DNA of 63,831 nucleotides from a virus: positions 1-63,831 of the IMG/VR virus record IMGVR_UViG_3300035670_007084. One strand, given 5' to 3'. Both the position numbers and the translations under genes were made by a program. A model generated the notes under the pieces. That model did no database searches. It saw only the letters and a list, made by a program, of their open reading frames with translations, and was not told the origin of the DNA. Shown piece by piece: positions 34,022 to 41,837 of the stretch (positions within the stretch are counted from its first letter, which is position 1; each line of letters starts with the position of its first letter).

Positions 34022-34555
34022 TTATAATTTGTCGCCCGTGTTAATTCTCCAAATATAACCACCAGATGATTTTCTTTTACCCATCAAACAATTTGATATA
34101 TTAGATATATCAGCACCACTACAAACCGATGCTGTTGAAATGCTTTCAAATGAATCTATATATTTACCATCAAGAGAAAATCTTTTTACTGATTTTTTCA
34201 AAAATCCACATTTCTTACCATGTTTTAAATTATGTAATTGATTTTCATAGCTAGAACACCACTCTAAATTTTTAATATTATTATTTGTTTTATTAAAATC
34301 AATGTGATTTACTTCTTTTTTATTTGATTTATTTTCTAAAAAGTGTTCTGCAACTAACCTATGAACATAAAATTGATGTCTTTTCCCAGATTTCATCAAA
34401 GTAACTTTGTGATAACCTTTTTTGTTAATATAACCAGTCATAAATCTTATACCGTATCTACAATTATGTTCTGTTATTACCTTCTTGATTCTTCCAAAGT
34501 TGCTAATTAAATATATCCCATTAAAATTATTTATGTTTTTCCAAATTTCGTTCAT
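34022..34555 (-). CDS. NUMOD4/HNH homing endonuclease
   Basis: A 177-residue free-standing homing endonuclease: NUMOD4-like WKNINNFNGIYLISNFGRIK at the N-terminus, an HNH_3-type core with HRLVAEHF, VNHIDFNKTNNNIKNLEW (catalytic His and Asn), and a NUMOD1-like VKRFSLDGKYIDSFESI DNA-binding repeat. It should cut a specific site and spread by recombination. Its ATG shares bases with the stop of the upstream gene (TAATG), so it has become embedded in the operon. Confidence 0.88.
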   Translation of the reverse strand: MNEIWKNINNFNGIYLISNFGRIKKVITEHNCRYGIRFMTGYINKKGYHKVTLMKSGKRHQFYVHRLVAEHFLENKSNKKEVNHIDFNKTNNNIKNLEWCSSYENQLHNLKHGKKCGFLKKSVKRFSLDGKYIDSFESISTASVCSGADISNISNCLMGKRKSSGGYIWRINTGDKL

Positions 34556-34821
34556 TATTTACTCCTTGACTTCCTACGTATAAATCCTTGAGAACCTTTT
34601 ATAAATAAATATATATCCATCTTAAAGCCCAACCCCTCTAACGATGAATCTCCTTCTATAATTTCATTACCGTCAAGATAAACATATTCCTTCAACCCGT
34701 CATTGCCTTCAAATAAAAATGTGGACAGACCTTTATAATCGTTGGTCGCCAAGGTCTTATAAAACTTCCCCTTGTCATTCTCAAAAATAAGTTTTTTATG
34801 CGCGTTAATATCAAATGCCAT
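34555..34821 (-). CDS. 88-residue unknown protein
   Basis: Begins MAFDINAHKKLIFENDKGKFYKTL, mixed alpha/beta, with a GDSSLEGLGFKMDIYLFIKGSQGFIRRKSRSK end that is strongly basic. The GGGAAAGTACTT site precedes the ATG, and a small GCGTT/AACGC hairpin (34848-34865) sits in the leader. Unknown function. Confidence 0.5.
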   Translation of the reverse strand: MAFDINAHKKLIFENDKGKFYKTLATNDYKGLSTFLFEGNDGLKEYVYLDGNEIIEGDSSLEGLGFKMDIYLFIKGSQGFIRRKSRSK

Positions 34822-34880
34822 AAGTACTTTCCCTAACTTGCCTCAATGCGTTTACAGTAGAACGCCACTACCACTTGCTA

Positions 34881-34961
34881 TCATTTAACAATAAAAATAT
34901 AAGCCAAAGATATTATGAAACCTAAAGTCATAGCTAATGTAATTGCATCGGGTAATTTCAT
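34881..34961 (-). CDS. 26-residue membrane peptide
   Basis: MKLPDAITLAMTLGFIISLA... forms one hydrophobic helix. It follows the long-stem RNA at 34.99-35.10 kb, with an AAAAGG site before the ATG. Very short, so moderately uncertain as a gene. Confidence 0.35.
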   Translation of the reverse strand: MKLPDAITLAMTLGFIISLAYIFIVK

Positions 34962-34986
34962 ATATAATTTTAACCTTTTTAATATA

Positions 34987-35100
34987 AGTGGTGGATAAGT
35001 ATCCTTGGACATAAACTCCGACTACCTTATCTAGACTTTTACAAATCTATCCTCTTGGGATTTTTCAATAAAGTAGAACCTTTTCAACTTACCCACCACT
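34987..35100 (-). ncRNA. Long-stem multibranched RNA
   Basis: On the minus strand a 14-bp closing stem (AGTGGTGGGTAAGT with ACTTATCCACCACT, one G-U) encloses a 9-bp helix (CTACTTTAT/ATAAGGTAG), which in turn holds two hairpins: ATCC-loop-GGAT and TAGATTT-GTAA-AAGTCTA. All coding alternatives here are broken. The architecture is too regular for chance and unlike a terminator, since no U-run follows. Candidate small RNA or RNase III processing element; no known family assigned. Confidence 0.6.
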
Positions 35101-35105
35101 TAATT

Positions 35106-35300
35106 TTATTTATTTCTTAGTGCTGTTAATTCATAAATAACTTGATCTAAAAATGAAACATCAAACGCAACTCCTTTCTTTGTTGGCAACCAAGTATTGC
35201 TTTCGGACAAATAGTATTCCCGGATGTGTACATAATCTTTTCCTTTATAATTAGATACTGAAACTTGAATCTGCGCTTTGTCATTCTTTTGAATTACCAT
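35106..35300 (-). CDS. 64-residue beta-rich protein
   Basis: MVIQKNDKAQIQVSVSNYKGKDYVHIREYY... resembles small transcriptional-coactivator-p15-like or SH3-type beta proteins that bind nucleic acid, based only on the alternating strand pattern. AAAGGAGAATGT lies before the ATG. Family unproven. Confidence 0.5.
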   Translation of the reverse strand: MVIQKNDKAQIQVSVSNYKGKDYVHIREYYLSESNTWLPTKKGVAFDVSFLDQVIYELTALRNK

Positions 35301-35313
35301 ACATTCTCCTTTG

Positions 35314-35928
35314 TTATTTATTTTTAGTTAAACACATACAATTTACTACATCAAATACTTCTTGACATAATTGTTCTGGAATTACTGATCTAAATTTTGC
35401 ACCATTAATACCTTGTGTTCCTGTTCTACTCCCTCGTGGTGCTGATTCGTGACAACTATCACCGTTGTAACAAGCAGGTTTTGGATTCCAAGCATTACAG
35501 TTAGTCCATATATCAGTTGGTTTCATTCTAATATCACCATACTGACAATATGTTACTGTCTTTTTTGGTAACGATTTCATTATCGGTAGCGTTCTCATCA
35601 TTCCTCGTGGATTTTCTATGAACCAATATGTTGGTCTAACCAAGTTTATTATCTCTAGTGTCTTACCTAATATTTTGTTGCCAACAACCGCCTCTTTAGA
35701 TGGGTTCCCTTCTTTCCAATGTTTACCTACACTTGCAACACTAAATGTTGTGCAAGGTGGTGATGCCCATACGACATCAAAGAACTCAGTAAAATCCAAC
35801 AGTAATATATCAGCGCATATATCGGGGTTAAATTGTTTATCAAAGTCAACTGTAACTACATCCCAACCATTTGCTTTAAAAATTTTCGATACTGATTTTG
35901 TCCCACAAAATAATTCTAATAGTTTCAA
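35314..35928 (-). CDS. Short C5-cytosine-methyltransferase-like protein
   Basis: A 204-residue protein with motif I LLELFCGTKSVSKIFK (4-19), the acidic VDFD after strand 2, motif IV WASPPCTTFS with catalytic Cys59, and FIENPRGM (Glu105; ENP rather than ENV). It lacks the long target-recognition domain and the classical motif VIII-X block, so it is much shorter than Dcm-type enzymes. A C-terminal region with several Cys/His residues may serve DNA contact. It probably protects phage DNA; site specificity is not visible. Confidence 0.75.
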   Translation of the reverse strand: MKLLELFCGTKSVSKIFKANGWDVVTVDFDKQFNPDICADILLLDFTEFFDVVWASPPCTTFSVASVGKHWKEGNPSKEAVVGNKILGKTLEIINLVRPTYWFIENPRGMMRTLPIMKSLPKKTVTYCQYGDIRMKPTDIWTNCNAWNPKPACYNGDSCHESAPRGSRTGTQGINGAKFRSVIPEQLCQEVFDVVNCMCLTKNK

Positions 35929-35943
35929 AGTTCCCTCACTTTG

Positions 35944-36375
35944 TTATGCTGCATAATAAAATTGTTTATCAATAAACTTTTTGTATCTAATATTGTGACT
36001 TGCTTTTTTTCTTATACTTGTAATGTTTAAATAATTTTCATATAATAATCTGTTTCTCCTTCCTGTAAATCTTTCTTTACCAAGCATTCGTTTTACTTTT
36101 AATAGCTCTAACTTTAATTCTAGTATCGCATTCTTTAATTCAGAATCAATAACCCTAATATTTAAACTATCACAATATGTTAACATTAAACCTAAACTTA
36201 TTTTGCTTTCTGTTCTTATAAAATAAGTTAATTCTTTTCCAATCTCAGATATGACTAGCTTTTCATACTGCGGATTATATTCTTGTTTAAGTTTTTCTTT
36301 ATAGTCAAATTCTTTATAAGTTGTTGTAATACTTGATGATATGAATACTGCTAAACAAAAATAAACTAATCTCAT
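35944..36375 (-). CDS. Secreted or membrane-anchored helical protein
   Basis: A 143-residue protein with an N-terminal hydrophobic stretch (MRLVYFCLAVFISSSITTTY) resembling a signal peptide, then long charged helices (YKEKLKQEYNPQYEKLV; ILELKLELLKVKRML). No lipobox or enzyme motif. It lies between a methyltransferase and the sigma-like gene; exported coiled-coil function unknown. Confidence 0.5.
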   Translation of the reverse strand: MRLVYFCLAVFISSSITTTYKEFDYKEKLKQEYNPQYEKLVISEIGKELTYFIRTESKISLGLMLTYCDSLNIRVIDSELKNAILELKLELLKVKRMLGKERFTGRRNRLLYENYLNITSIRKKASHNIRYKKFIDKQFYYAA

Positions 36376-36382
36376 ATTATAA

Positions 36383-36868
36383 TCATACCATATTTTTTAG
36401 TTTTAATAATGCTTGCCTATAATGATAGAACACATTTTGTTTAGAACAGGCAAGACCATCTGCTATTTCTTCAAAAGTATTATTGTCAAATACTTTATTA
36501 ATAACTATAAAGGCTTGTCTGAATGTAAGATTATCCATAAGAAAATCTTTCAAAGAGTTAAGAGAATCTATTCCACTTTTCCAAAAGTTTTCAATACTTG
36601 TAGCATTTAAATCATCCTTATTAATTTCTTTCTTTTTTATTTTATCTAATATTGTTTTCATCTTGGAATAGATACACAATAAAAGAAAACCCTGTGAATA
36701 TAAATCTTCATCAATATTAATGGGTAATAGTTTTAAATAAACTTCTTGTTGAAAATCTTCATACTCATATCCTTCATTATGAAAGATGTATCTATGCTTT
36801 CTATAAAACTTATTAGTATAAATATTTATTTTTTTTAAAAGAGATTCGTCTGCTAAATTAAACTTCAT
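36383..36868 (-). CDS. Sigma-70/ECF-like transcription factor
   Basis: A 161-residue protein from the ATG at 36868 (AAGGAT site; the preceding recombinase stop is 1 base away). Region-2-like YEYEDFQQEVYLKLL (about 41-55) and, after a linker, region-4-like LTFRQAFIVINKVFDNNTFEEIADGLACSKQNVFYHYRQALLKLK with a helix-turn-helix. The layout and length are those of minimal ECF-type sigma factors, so a role in switching phage transcription is plausible. It might instead be a DNA-binding regulator only. Confidence 0.65.
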   Translation of the reverse strand: MKFNLADESLLKKINIYTNKFYRKHRYIFHNEGYEYEDFQQEVYLKLLPINIDEDLYSQGFLLLCIYSKMKTILDKIKKKEINKDDLNATSIENFWKSGIDSLNSLKDFLMDNLTFRQAFIVINKVFDNNTFEEIADGLACSKQNVFYHYRQALLKLKNMV

Positions 36869-36869
36869 A

Positions 36870-37766
36870 TTAATCCTTCGGCTTTCTTCTCCTTGTAGGT
36901 TTAATCGAAATAGCTCCTTCAACTTTCTTGTCGTACTCTGCAAAGGATGCTTCTTGGTCAGGATCGACATATAACATTGTTGTTGCTAAACTTCGATGTC
37001 CTAATAGTTTTTGAATATGTCTTATGCTAACTCCTTGTCTATGTAAGTTATTAGCATATGAATATCGGAGTAGGTGGGGGTTAAATTTGTTGAGTGGAGA
37101 ACCTTCCTTTAAGCTTTTAAAGAAATGATTCATTTCTCCTATTGTCATATTGAAAGCATTCTCTTTTTCGATGGGATCTTTTTCAAAATATTCTTTTAAT
37201 AAATCAGCAACTGTCTTAGGAAACTTAAAGAACTTTGTTTCTTTAACTCGTCTAACTGCCTTGGGTTCTAGAATAGTTACAACTCTGTTAGTTAAATCAA
37301 TTTCCTTTCTTTTAAGGTTTAGAAATTCATCTTTTCGTATTCCGGTATAGAACATAAACCATACAATAGCTTTAGATTTTTCGGGTATTATCCAATCAAA
37401 GCAAATAGTTGCTGTATCAACTATTCGGGACAACTCTTCAATTGAATAATACCCAGGGTGTTTTCTGTTTACCTTCAATAAACTAAATGACTTAACCATA
37501 TTTAAAGTTGATTCGGGAATTTTATTTAGTTTAAATAGGAAATTTGCTAGATGTTTTATAGCTTTGATATAGTTATTAACTGTTCCTGTTTGATGTGTTT
37601 GCTTCAAGCTGTTTAAATATTCCATAAGAATGTTGTATGTAATGTCAGTGTATGATAGTTCTTTTTGTTCTAAAAACAGTAGGAAATTTTTGGTACGGAC
37701 ATAATAGTTCTTATCATACCCCGTAAATTCTAACTCAATCTGATATAGTTTTAAAATATCTTCCAT
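36870..37766 (-). CDS. int: Tyrosine recombinase (XerC/D-like integrase)
   Basis: A 298-residue protein: an N-terminal SAM-like core-binding domain (about 1-90), and a catalytic domain with R144 (YTGIRKDEF), HLLR (H231, R234), GHRSLATT (H257) and nucleophile Y266 (TTMLYVDP). All catalytic residues are present. It could integrate the genome or resolve multimers. No attachment site or tRNA gene could be recognised nearby, so lysogeny is unproven. It is driven by the promoter at 37778-37806. Confidence 0.87.
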   Translation of the reverse strand: MEDILKLYQIELEFTGYDKNYYVRTKNFLLFLEQKELSYTDITYNILMEYLNSLKQTHQTGTVNNYIKAIKHLANFLFKLNKIPESTLNMVKSFSLLKVNRKHPGYYSIEELSRIVDTATICFDWIIPEKSKAIVWFMFYTGIRKDEFLNLKRKEIDLTNRVVTILEPKAVRRVKETKFFKFPKTVADLLKEYFEKDPIEKENAFNMTIGEMNHFFKSLKEGSPLNKFNPHLLRYSYANNLHRQGVSIRHIQKLLGHRSLATTMLYVDPDQEASFAEYDKKVEGAISIKPTRRRKPKD

Positions 37767-37777
37767 AATAAACCCCC

Positions 37778-37806
37778 ATTATACCACAGTTAATTTGAAA
37801 TGTCAA
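37778..37806 (-). promoter_or_regulatory. Consensus sigma-70 promoter upstream of the recombinase
   Basis: Minus strand TTGACA (37806-37801), 17-base spacer, TATAAT (37783-37778), across the last codons of the RuvB-like gene and the gap before the 37766 ATG. The ribosome site is the purine-rich GGGGG just after the -10, so the leader would be very short. Confidence 0.85.
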
Positions 37807-38845
37807 TCGGAATTTTCTCTTTGAGTTTATTAAGCATTGCCCTGCCCTCATCAGTTAATGTTCTTCCTCTTGGTGTTCTTGATATTAATCCATTCTTAAA
37901 TAAGAATGCTTCCTTGTTTAGATAGTTCTTGTTTGATGTTCCTAAGAAAGAACAGATAGCTTGTATACCAACAATATTTGATTTACTAATACACTCCAAT
38001 ATTTTTAAATCATCTTTGGTATATCCATTGTCTAATACATTCTGATTATATAACGCTGATTGCACATTACCATCAAGATAATATGTTGATCTTAAATAAG
38101 ATATAGCAGTTCTTGGAGTGTTTCGTGCATTCCTAGAAATGATTTTATAAATAGATTCACAATCACCTGTCAAGTCATTAAATTCGTGGGCTTTAAGCTG
38201 CCTTAAAATCTTTATTATATCATCTTCTGTATAACCATCTAGCTGAACTTGTAATGGAAACCTTTGAACAAAGGGTTCACATTTCTCAATCATTTCTCCA
38301 TACTCAGTAGTGCATCCTATTAATGTGAACGGTGTTAAAGCCTGCCCATTAAAACTAAAGTCTGTTAATATTGTATACATTTTTTCAACAACCATTCTTT
38401 CTAATGCGTGGCATTCATCTAACACAAATATACCACCGTCTAACTGACGAATAGCATTAACAAAGAACTCAATCGTTGGAATGGTAGTAGCAATACACTC
38501 ATAGTAGTGTGTGTTTACTCTTCTAGCATTAGCAAACTCTTTAGCAAATATTCTTGCTAAAGTTGTTTTGCCACATCCTGGCAACCCCGATATTAATAAA
38601 TGTGGTGGTTGTTTTTTTCTTGCTATCACTCCTTTAATATAGCTCTGTAATAAAGTCTTTGCTTTATGTTGACCTATATATTCATCAAAAGATTGTGGAG
38701 TATAGTGAGTTGATTTTTTATCAACATCATTATATTCTATAGAAGGAAAACAATCATCAGATAAATTAAAAATATCAGTTGGTTGTTTTTTTAACCATTT
38801 GCCAACCAACCAAGCAAAAAATATAACAAATAATACAACTTCCAT
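37790..38845 (-). CDS. RuvB-like branch-migration ATPase with N-terminal membrane helix
   Basis: A 351-residue AAA+ protein: SFDEYIGQHKAK (RuvB entry motif, about 52-63), Walker A GLPGCGKTT (87-95), Walker B GGIFVLDECH (D143, E144), sensor-1 LIGCTTEYG, the FVQRFPLQ arginine-finger-like segment, and a C-terminal winged helix with SRTPRGRTLTDEGR. Unusually, residues 3-18 (VVLFVIFFAWLVGKWL) form a hydrophobic helix before the ATPase domain, which bacterial RuvB lacks. No RuvA is seen. It moves Holliday junctions, perhaps at the membrane (inference). Confidence 0.85.
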   Translation of the reverse strand: MEVVLFVIFFAWLVGKWLKKQPTDIFNLSDDCFPSIEYNDVDKKSTHYTPQSFDEYIGQHKAKTLLQSYIKGVIARKKQPPHLLISGLPGCGKTTLARIFAKEFANARRVNTHYYECIATTIPTIEFFVNAIRQLDGGIFVLDECHALERMVVEKMYTILTDFSFNGQALTPFTLIGCTTEYGEMIEKCEPFVQRFPLQVQLDGYTEDDIIKILRQLKAHEFNDLTGDCESIYKIISRNARNTPRTAISYLRSTYYLDGNVQSALYNQNVLDNGYTKDDLKILECISKSNIVGIQAICSFLGTSNKNYLNKEAFLFKNGLISRTPRGRTLTDEGRAMLNKLKEKIPIDISN

Positions 38846-38854
38846 AGTAACTCC

Positions 38855-39103
38855 TTATAAACTAAAGGGTTCTAAATCTCCACTAGATAATGGTCGTTCC
38901 ATATTTGGTAGTTCAACTACCAAATCTGTTGCTAACGAATCCTTAATTAGAGTATCAAAATCTTTGATAGAACAATTATCATCGTTAATTACTGCATTAG
39001 TAATCTTATCGAGAACATATTCTATCCCATATGTTTTTAATGCTAACTTAATTATTGAAAAAAATTTATGTGGATTTATTTTGTTTGGATATTGAAACGG
39101 CAT
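38855..39103 (-). CDS. 82-residue acidic helical protein
   Basis: Starts MPFQYPNKINPHKFFSIIK at the ATG at 39103, which has an AAGGAAAAAATAAT site; an upstream in-frame ATG lacks one. The C-terminal half is acidic (DDNCSIKDFDTLIKD). It lies between the methyltransferase and RuvB-like genes. Unknown function. Confidence 0.5.
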   Translation of the reverse strand: MPFQYPNKINPHKFFSIIKLALKTYGIEYVLDKITNAVINDDNCSIKDFDTLIKDSLATDLVVELPNMERPLSSGDLEPFSL

Positions 39104-39117
39104 ATTATTTTTTCCTT

Positions 39118-40218
39118 TCATTTAAAAAGTACATTATACATCCTTCTTATTAAATAGTCAATAACATTTACAGTAACCGCATTACCAAGACACTTGTATC
39201 TCTGTGTATCACTTACCTTCCCATTAATTCCATAAGCTGTCCAACCATCAGGAAAACCTTGTAGTCTTTCGCATTCGGTTGGTGTTAATCTTCTTACTCT
39301 AAAGTCCAGTTGTCCTTCGCTTTTTGTTGCAACACCGTGAATATCTTGCCCCGTTAATGTAAACATATCATCACCATCTTCTTTGAACCTTCTACCATTC
39401 TGCCGTTTTTCTAATCTATCGGGTGTAATACAAGGGATAGCATAAAGCCCTGTCTTTGCTCCGTGTCCACCACCCAAACCTTTAAGAGTAGATGAACACC
39501 CATCAGTTGTTCTTACTCTTTGGGCATCTGCAAGTCTTTGTGACTCTTCAATAAATCGTTGGCTCCCATCCCCCCAACCTTTAGCGCACTCATTGTTTCC
39601 GTTGGTTCGTGGAACTTCGCTTGGAATCCGTTGCCCTTCTCCTTGTTCCTCTGTGTGTATTCCATCAACCGTTTCACATTCTGTTCCGATAGGAAATACC
39701 GTTCTTCCACAGAACTCTCCAAGATATCCGACAATGAACACTCTTTCCCTATTTTGTGGAACCCCGAAATTTTTGCTGTTAAGCACTTGCCACTCCACGC
39801 AATACCCCAATTCTGTAAGCGTAGTGATGATTGTTTTGAAAGTGTTTCCACTGTCGTGAGATAACAATCCTTTAACATTTTCAAGTAGAAAATATCTTGG
39901 TCGCTTTTCTTTAAGACACCGAGCGATTTCAAAGAAGAGTGTGCCTCTTGTGTCGTCAAATCCACCTCGTTTACCTGCGATACTAAATGCTTGACAGGGG
40001 AATCCACCGACAAGCAGGTCAAATTCGGCAACATTTCCCCATTCGATTTTTGAACAATTTCCATAACTTTTATGCCCCCCAAAATGTTTTTGGTAGATTT
40101 GGATTGCATACTTATCAATCTCAGAAAATCCCACACATTCCATATCTACATTTGATTTTTTTATCCCTAGTTCAAACCCACCTATCCCACTAAACATTGA
40201 AAAGTATTTCATAACCAT
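39118..40218 (-). CDS. Full-length C5-cytosine DNA methyltransferase
   Basis: A 366-residue Dcm-type enzyme: motif I FSGIGGFELG, motif IV GGFPCQAFSIAG with the catalytic Cys near residue 75, motif VI LLENVKGLL, motif VIII QNRERVFIVGY, a roughly 110-residue variable target-recognition region, then motif IX-X RLTPTECERLQGFPDGW and RYKCLGNAVTVNVIDYLI. It methylates cytosine at C5 in a short DNA site and probably protects the phage from restriction. No partner endonuclease is adjacent. Start is ambiguous among 40218 and 40212. Confidence 0.9.
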   Translation of the reverse strand: MVMKYFSMFSGIGGFELGIKKSNVDMECVGFSEIDKYAIQIYQKHFGGHKSYGNCSKIEWGNVAEFDLLVGGFPCQAFSIAGKRGGFDDTRGTLFFEIARCLKEKRPRYFLLENVKGLLSHDSGNTFKTIITTLTELGYCVEWQVLNSKNFGVPQNRERVFIVGYLGEFCGRTVFPIGTECETVDGIHTEEQGEGQRIPSEVPRTNGNNECAKGWGDGSQRFIEESQRLADAQRVRTTDGCSSTLKGLGGGHGAKTGLYAIPCITPDRLEKRQNGRRFKEDGDDMFTLTGQDIHGVATKSEGQLDFRVRRLTPTECERLQGFPDGWTAYGINGKVSDTQRYKCLGNAVTVNVIDYLIRRMYNVLFK

Positions 40219-40224
40219 CACTTT

Positions 40225-40392
40225 CTACTGATACCAAAACATTATAAGCTCAATCAGTTTGCGTTTTGTTTTTGGTTTATAACAGTTGCTCCCACCTTGT
40301 TTGTTGTAATAGATTGCATACAGTTGATCCTTACCCATCTTTGAAAAATTTCTCCTATGCTGTTGAGTTGATATAATAGCTTCAATACTCAT
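40225..40392 (-). CDS. 55-residue basic protein
   Basis: MSIEAIISTQQHRRNFSKMGKDQL... and KPKTKRKLIELIMFW: a helical, basic protein 6 bases before the methyltransferase start, likely co-translated. No family recognised. Confidence 0.45.
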   Translation of the reverse strand: MSIEAIISTQQHRRNFSKMGKDQLYAIYYNKQGGSNCYKPKTKRKLIELIMFWYQ

Positions 40393-40413
40393 ATTATTTT
40401 CTCTTTTTTAATT

Positions 40414-40644
40414 TTAATGATGATAAATTTTTCGTTCTGCGATTATATGCGGTTCTACATATGCAACATCTGCAATACCTTTCAGCATATCCTTGGCGAT
40501 TGCAAGTGCTTTCTCTTCGGTTAATGCCTTGACCACAATCGGGTGAGTTATGACGAGATAAGAATTTTCTTTAGGCTCTAAACTTTTTAGTATTTCTTCA
40601 AGTGCTACTATCACTACAGTTAATCTACTTTTTAAATCATCCAT
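40414..40644 (-). CDS. 76-residue protein
   Basis: Helix-strand mix (MDDLKSRLTVVIVALEEILKSLEPKENSYLVITHPIVVKALTEEKALAIAKDMLKG) with a ferredoxin-like half pattern. The AAAAGGAGAATG site is strong. Function unknown; part of the small accessory gene array. Confidence 0.5.
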   Translation of the reverse strand: MDDLKSRLTVVIVALEEILKSLEPKENSYLVITHPIVVKALTEEKALAIAKDMLKGIADVAYVEPHIIAERKIYHH

Positions 40645-40656
40645 TACATTCTCCTT

Positions 40657-40896
40657 TTAAGTTCCTATTAGTTTAGCTATTCCACAATTTATTTCTTCAA
40701 TGTTACCACCATAATATTCAAACCGTTCTTTAAAACTGTAGCCATCTTGCTTTGGAGTACGACCTTCATTATAACTTTTATATGTTTCTATATAACAACC
40801 CATAACAAGATTGTATGCTCTACTTTTTGTACTATCGTAGGCAACAATACCATATCCAAAAACTTCGGGTAACTCACACTTATATAGTTTGCCCAT
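40657..40896 (-). CDS. 79-residue protein
   Basis: MGKLYKCELPEVFGYGIVAYDSTKSRAYNLVMGCYIETY..., aromatic-rich alpha/beta, with an AGGAGAAAAT site. It resembles other small conserved phage accessory proteins in style, but no family is recognised. Confidence 0.5.
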   Translation of the reverse strand: MGKLYKCELPEVFGYGIVAYDSTKSRAYNLVMGCYIETYKSYNEGRTPKQDGYSFKERFEYYGGNIEEINCGIAKLIGT

Positions 40897-40909
40897 ATTT
40901 TCTCCTAGT

Positions 40910-41092
40910 TTATTTTAAAGTTACTCCAACAGATGGATGTTCTATTACTTTATTCTTTATATAGTTTCCTATATGTAATTCTAAATTATCTAAAAAATCT
41001 TTTGATACCCTTGTGAATCTCATATTGCGTTGGGCTTTTGATATTTCAAGGGCATAAGTTTTACAGTTCTTTTTATTTATTAACATACTCAT
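40910..41092 (-). CDS. 60-residue conserved-type phage accessory protein
   Basis: Basic helical protein with the pattern KNCKTYALEISKAQR..FTRVSKDFLDNLE..HPSVGVTLK, a layout I recognise from uncharacterised small phage proteins; probably nucleic-acid or host-protein binding. It is 3 bases from the upstream gene. Confidence 0.5.
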   Translation of the reverse strand: MSMLINKKNCKTYALEISKAQRNMRFTRVSKDFLDNLELHIGNYIKNKVIEHPSVGVTLK

Positions 41093-41095
41093 CCC

Positions 41096-41296
41096 CTAAT
41101 CAATTAGTATAAAACTGTTTGATAAGTTTATTTCATCGTTGTTACAACCATCTTGAAAATCTTCTAACGAATAAACAGTGTCAAGTCTTTTAGCCTCTTC
41201 TTTTATTTCTCTATATTTACCTAGATGTTCTAATATTCTAAAATCAATATCAGATGCTGAGCAATTAATAATATAAACCTTTGTTTCTTTTTTCAT
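41096..41296 (-). CDS. 66-residue acidic protein
   Basis: MKKETKVYIINCSASDIDFRILEHLGKYREIKEEAKRL... with alternating strand and helix and an acidic end. The GGGGGTAT site precedes the ATG. Unknown function. Confidence 0.5.
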   Translation of the reverse strand: MKKETKVYIINCSASDIDFRILEHLGKYREIKEEAKRLDTVYSLEDFQDGCNNDEINLSNSFILID

Positions 41297-41305
41297 ATAC
41301 CCCCC

Positions 41306-41704
41306 TTAGTTTCCACGAAAAGCAACATTAATTGCATCGGGTTTAAAACAAAACAACGCATTATCAACTATGTGTCTTGCTAGAACAGGAAACTTTTTCT
41401 TTCGTGGTTTTAATCCCGTAAGAATATACCTCCGACCACCAAAACTAAATTCTTTATCGAGATATTCTTTCTTGAGATTATATAAGTCACACAAATCTAA
41501 ATAGTTTCTTCGTTCATTTGTTTCTACAATACCGCTCTCGTTGATAACATTAATTGAAATCTTAGGCTTGTAATAACTAACATCAAAACTTCCACCATTA
41601 AAATTTACTTTAACACCATACTCTGACTCTAACGGTTTTAAAAGTTCTTCCACACGATTCATTAATTTGTTAGCGATAGCACGATTAACACTTGTTATTT
41701 TCAT
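41306..41704 (-). CDS. 132-residue accessory protein
   Basis: From the ATG at 41704 (AAAGGAAACAAG site): MKITSVNRAIANKLMNRVEELLKPLESEYGVKVNFNGG... The pattern is an N-terminal helix, a beta segment and a basic C-terminus (RRYILTGLKPRKKKFPVLARHI). Similar-style proteins recur in phage accessory regions; function unknown. Confidence 0.5.
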   Translation of the reverse strand: MKITSVNRAIANKLMNRVEELLKPLESEYGVKVNFNGGSFDVSYYKPKISINVINESGIVETNERRNYLDLCDLYNLKKEYLDKEFSFGGRRYILTGLKPRKKKFPVLARHIVDNALFCFKPDAINVAFRGN

Positions 41705-41732
41705 CTTGTTTCCTTTCTTTTGGTTTATGATA

Positions 41733-41837
41733 TTAAAAAGCAATATATACTACAAATAAACAAACTAGTAACGAAATTATAATAGCTAATCTATTAAATT
41801 CGTTTTCATATTCTCTACTGTGTTTTATTTTACCCAT
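41733..41837 (-). CDS. 34-residue membrane peptide
   Basis: MGKIKHSREYENEFNRL then a hydrophobic helix AIIISLLVCLFVVYIAF. Single membrane span with a basic cytoplasmic N-terminus. Its ATG overlaps the stop of the upstream gene. Confidence 0.45.
   Translation of the reverse strand: MGKIKHSREYENEFNRLAIIISLLVCLFVVYIAF

Noticed and set aside
36870-37766. Attachment site for the tyrosine recombinase
   Set aside because: No tRNA end or direct repeat pair near the gene is recognisable, so no att site is reported.
38132-38161. TTGACA-18-TATAAA inside the RuvB-like gene
   Set aside because: Long spacer and imperfect -10; not called.
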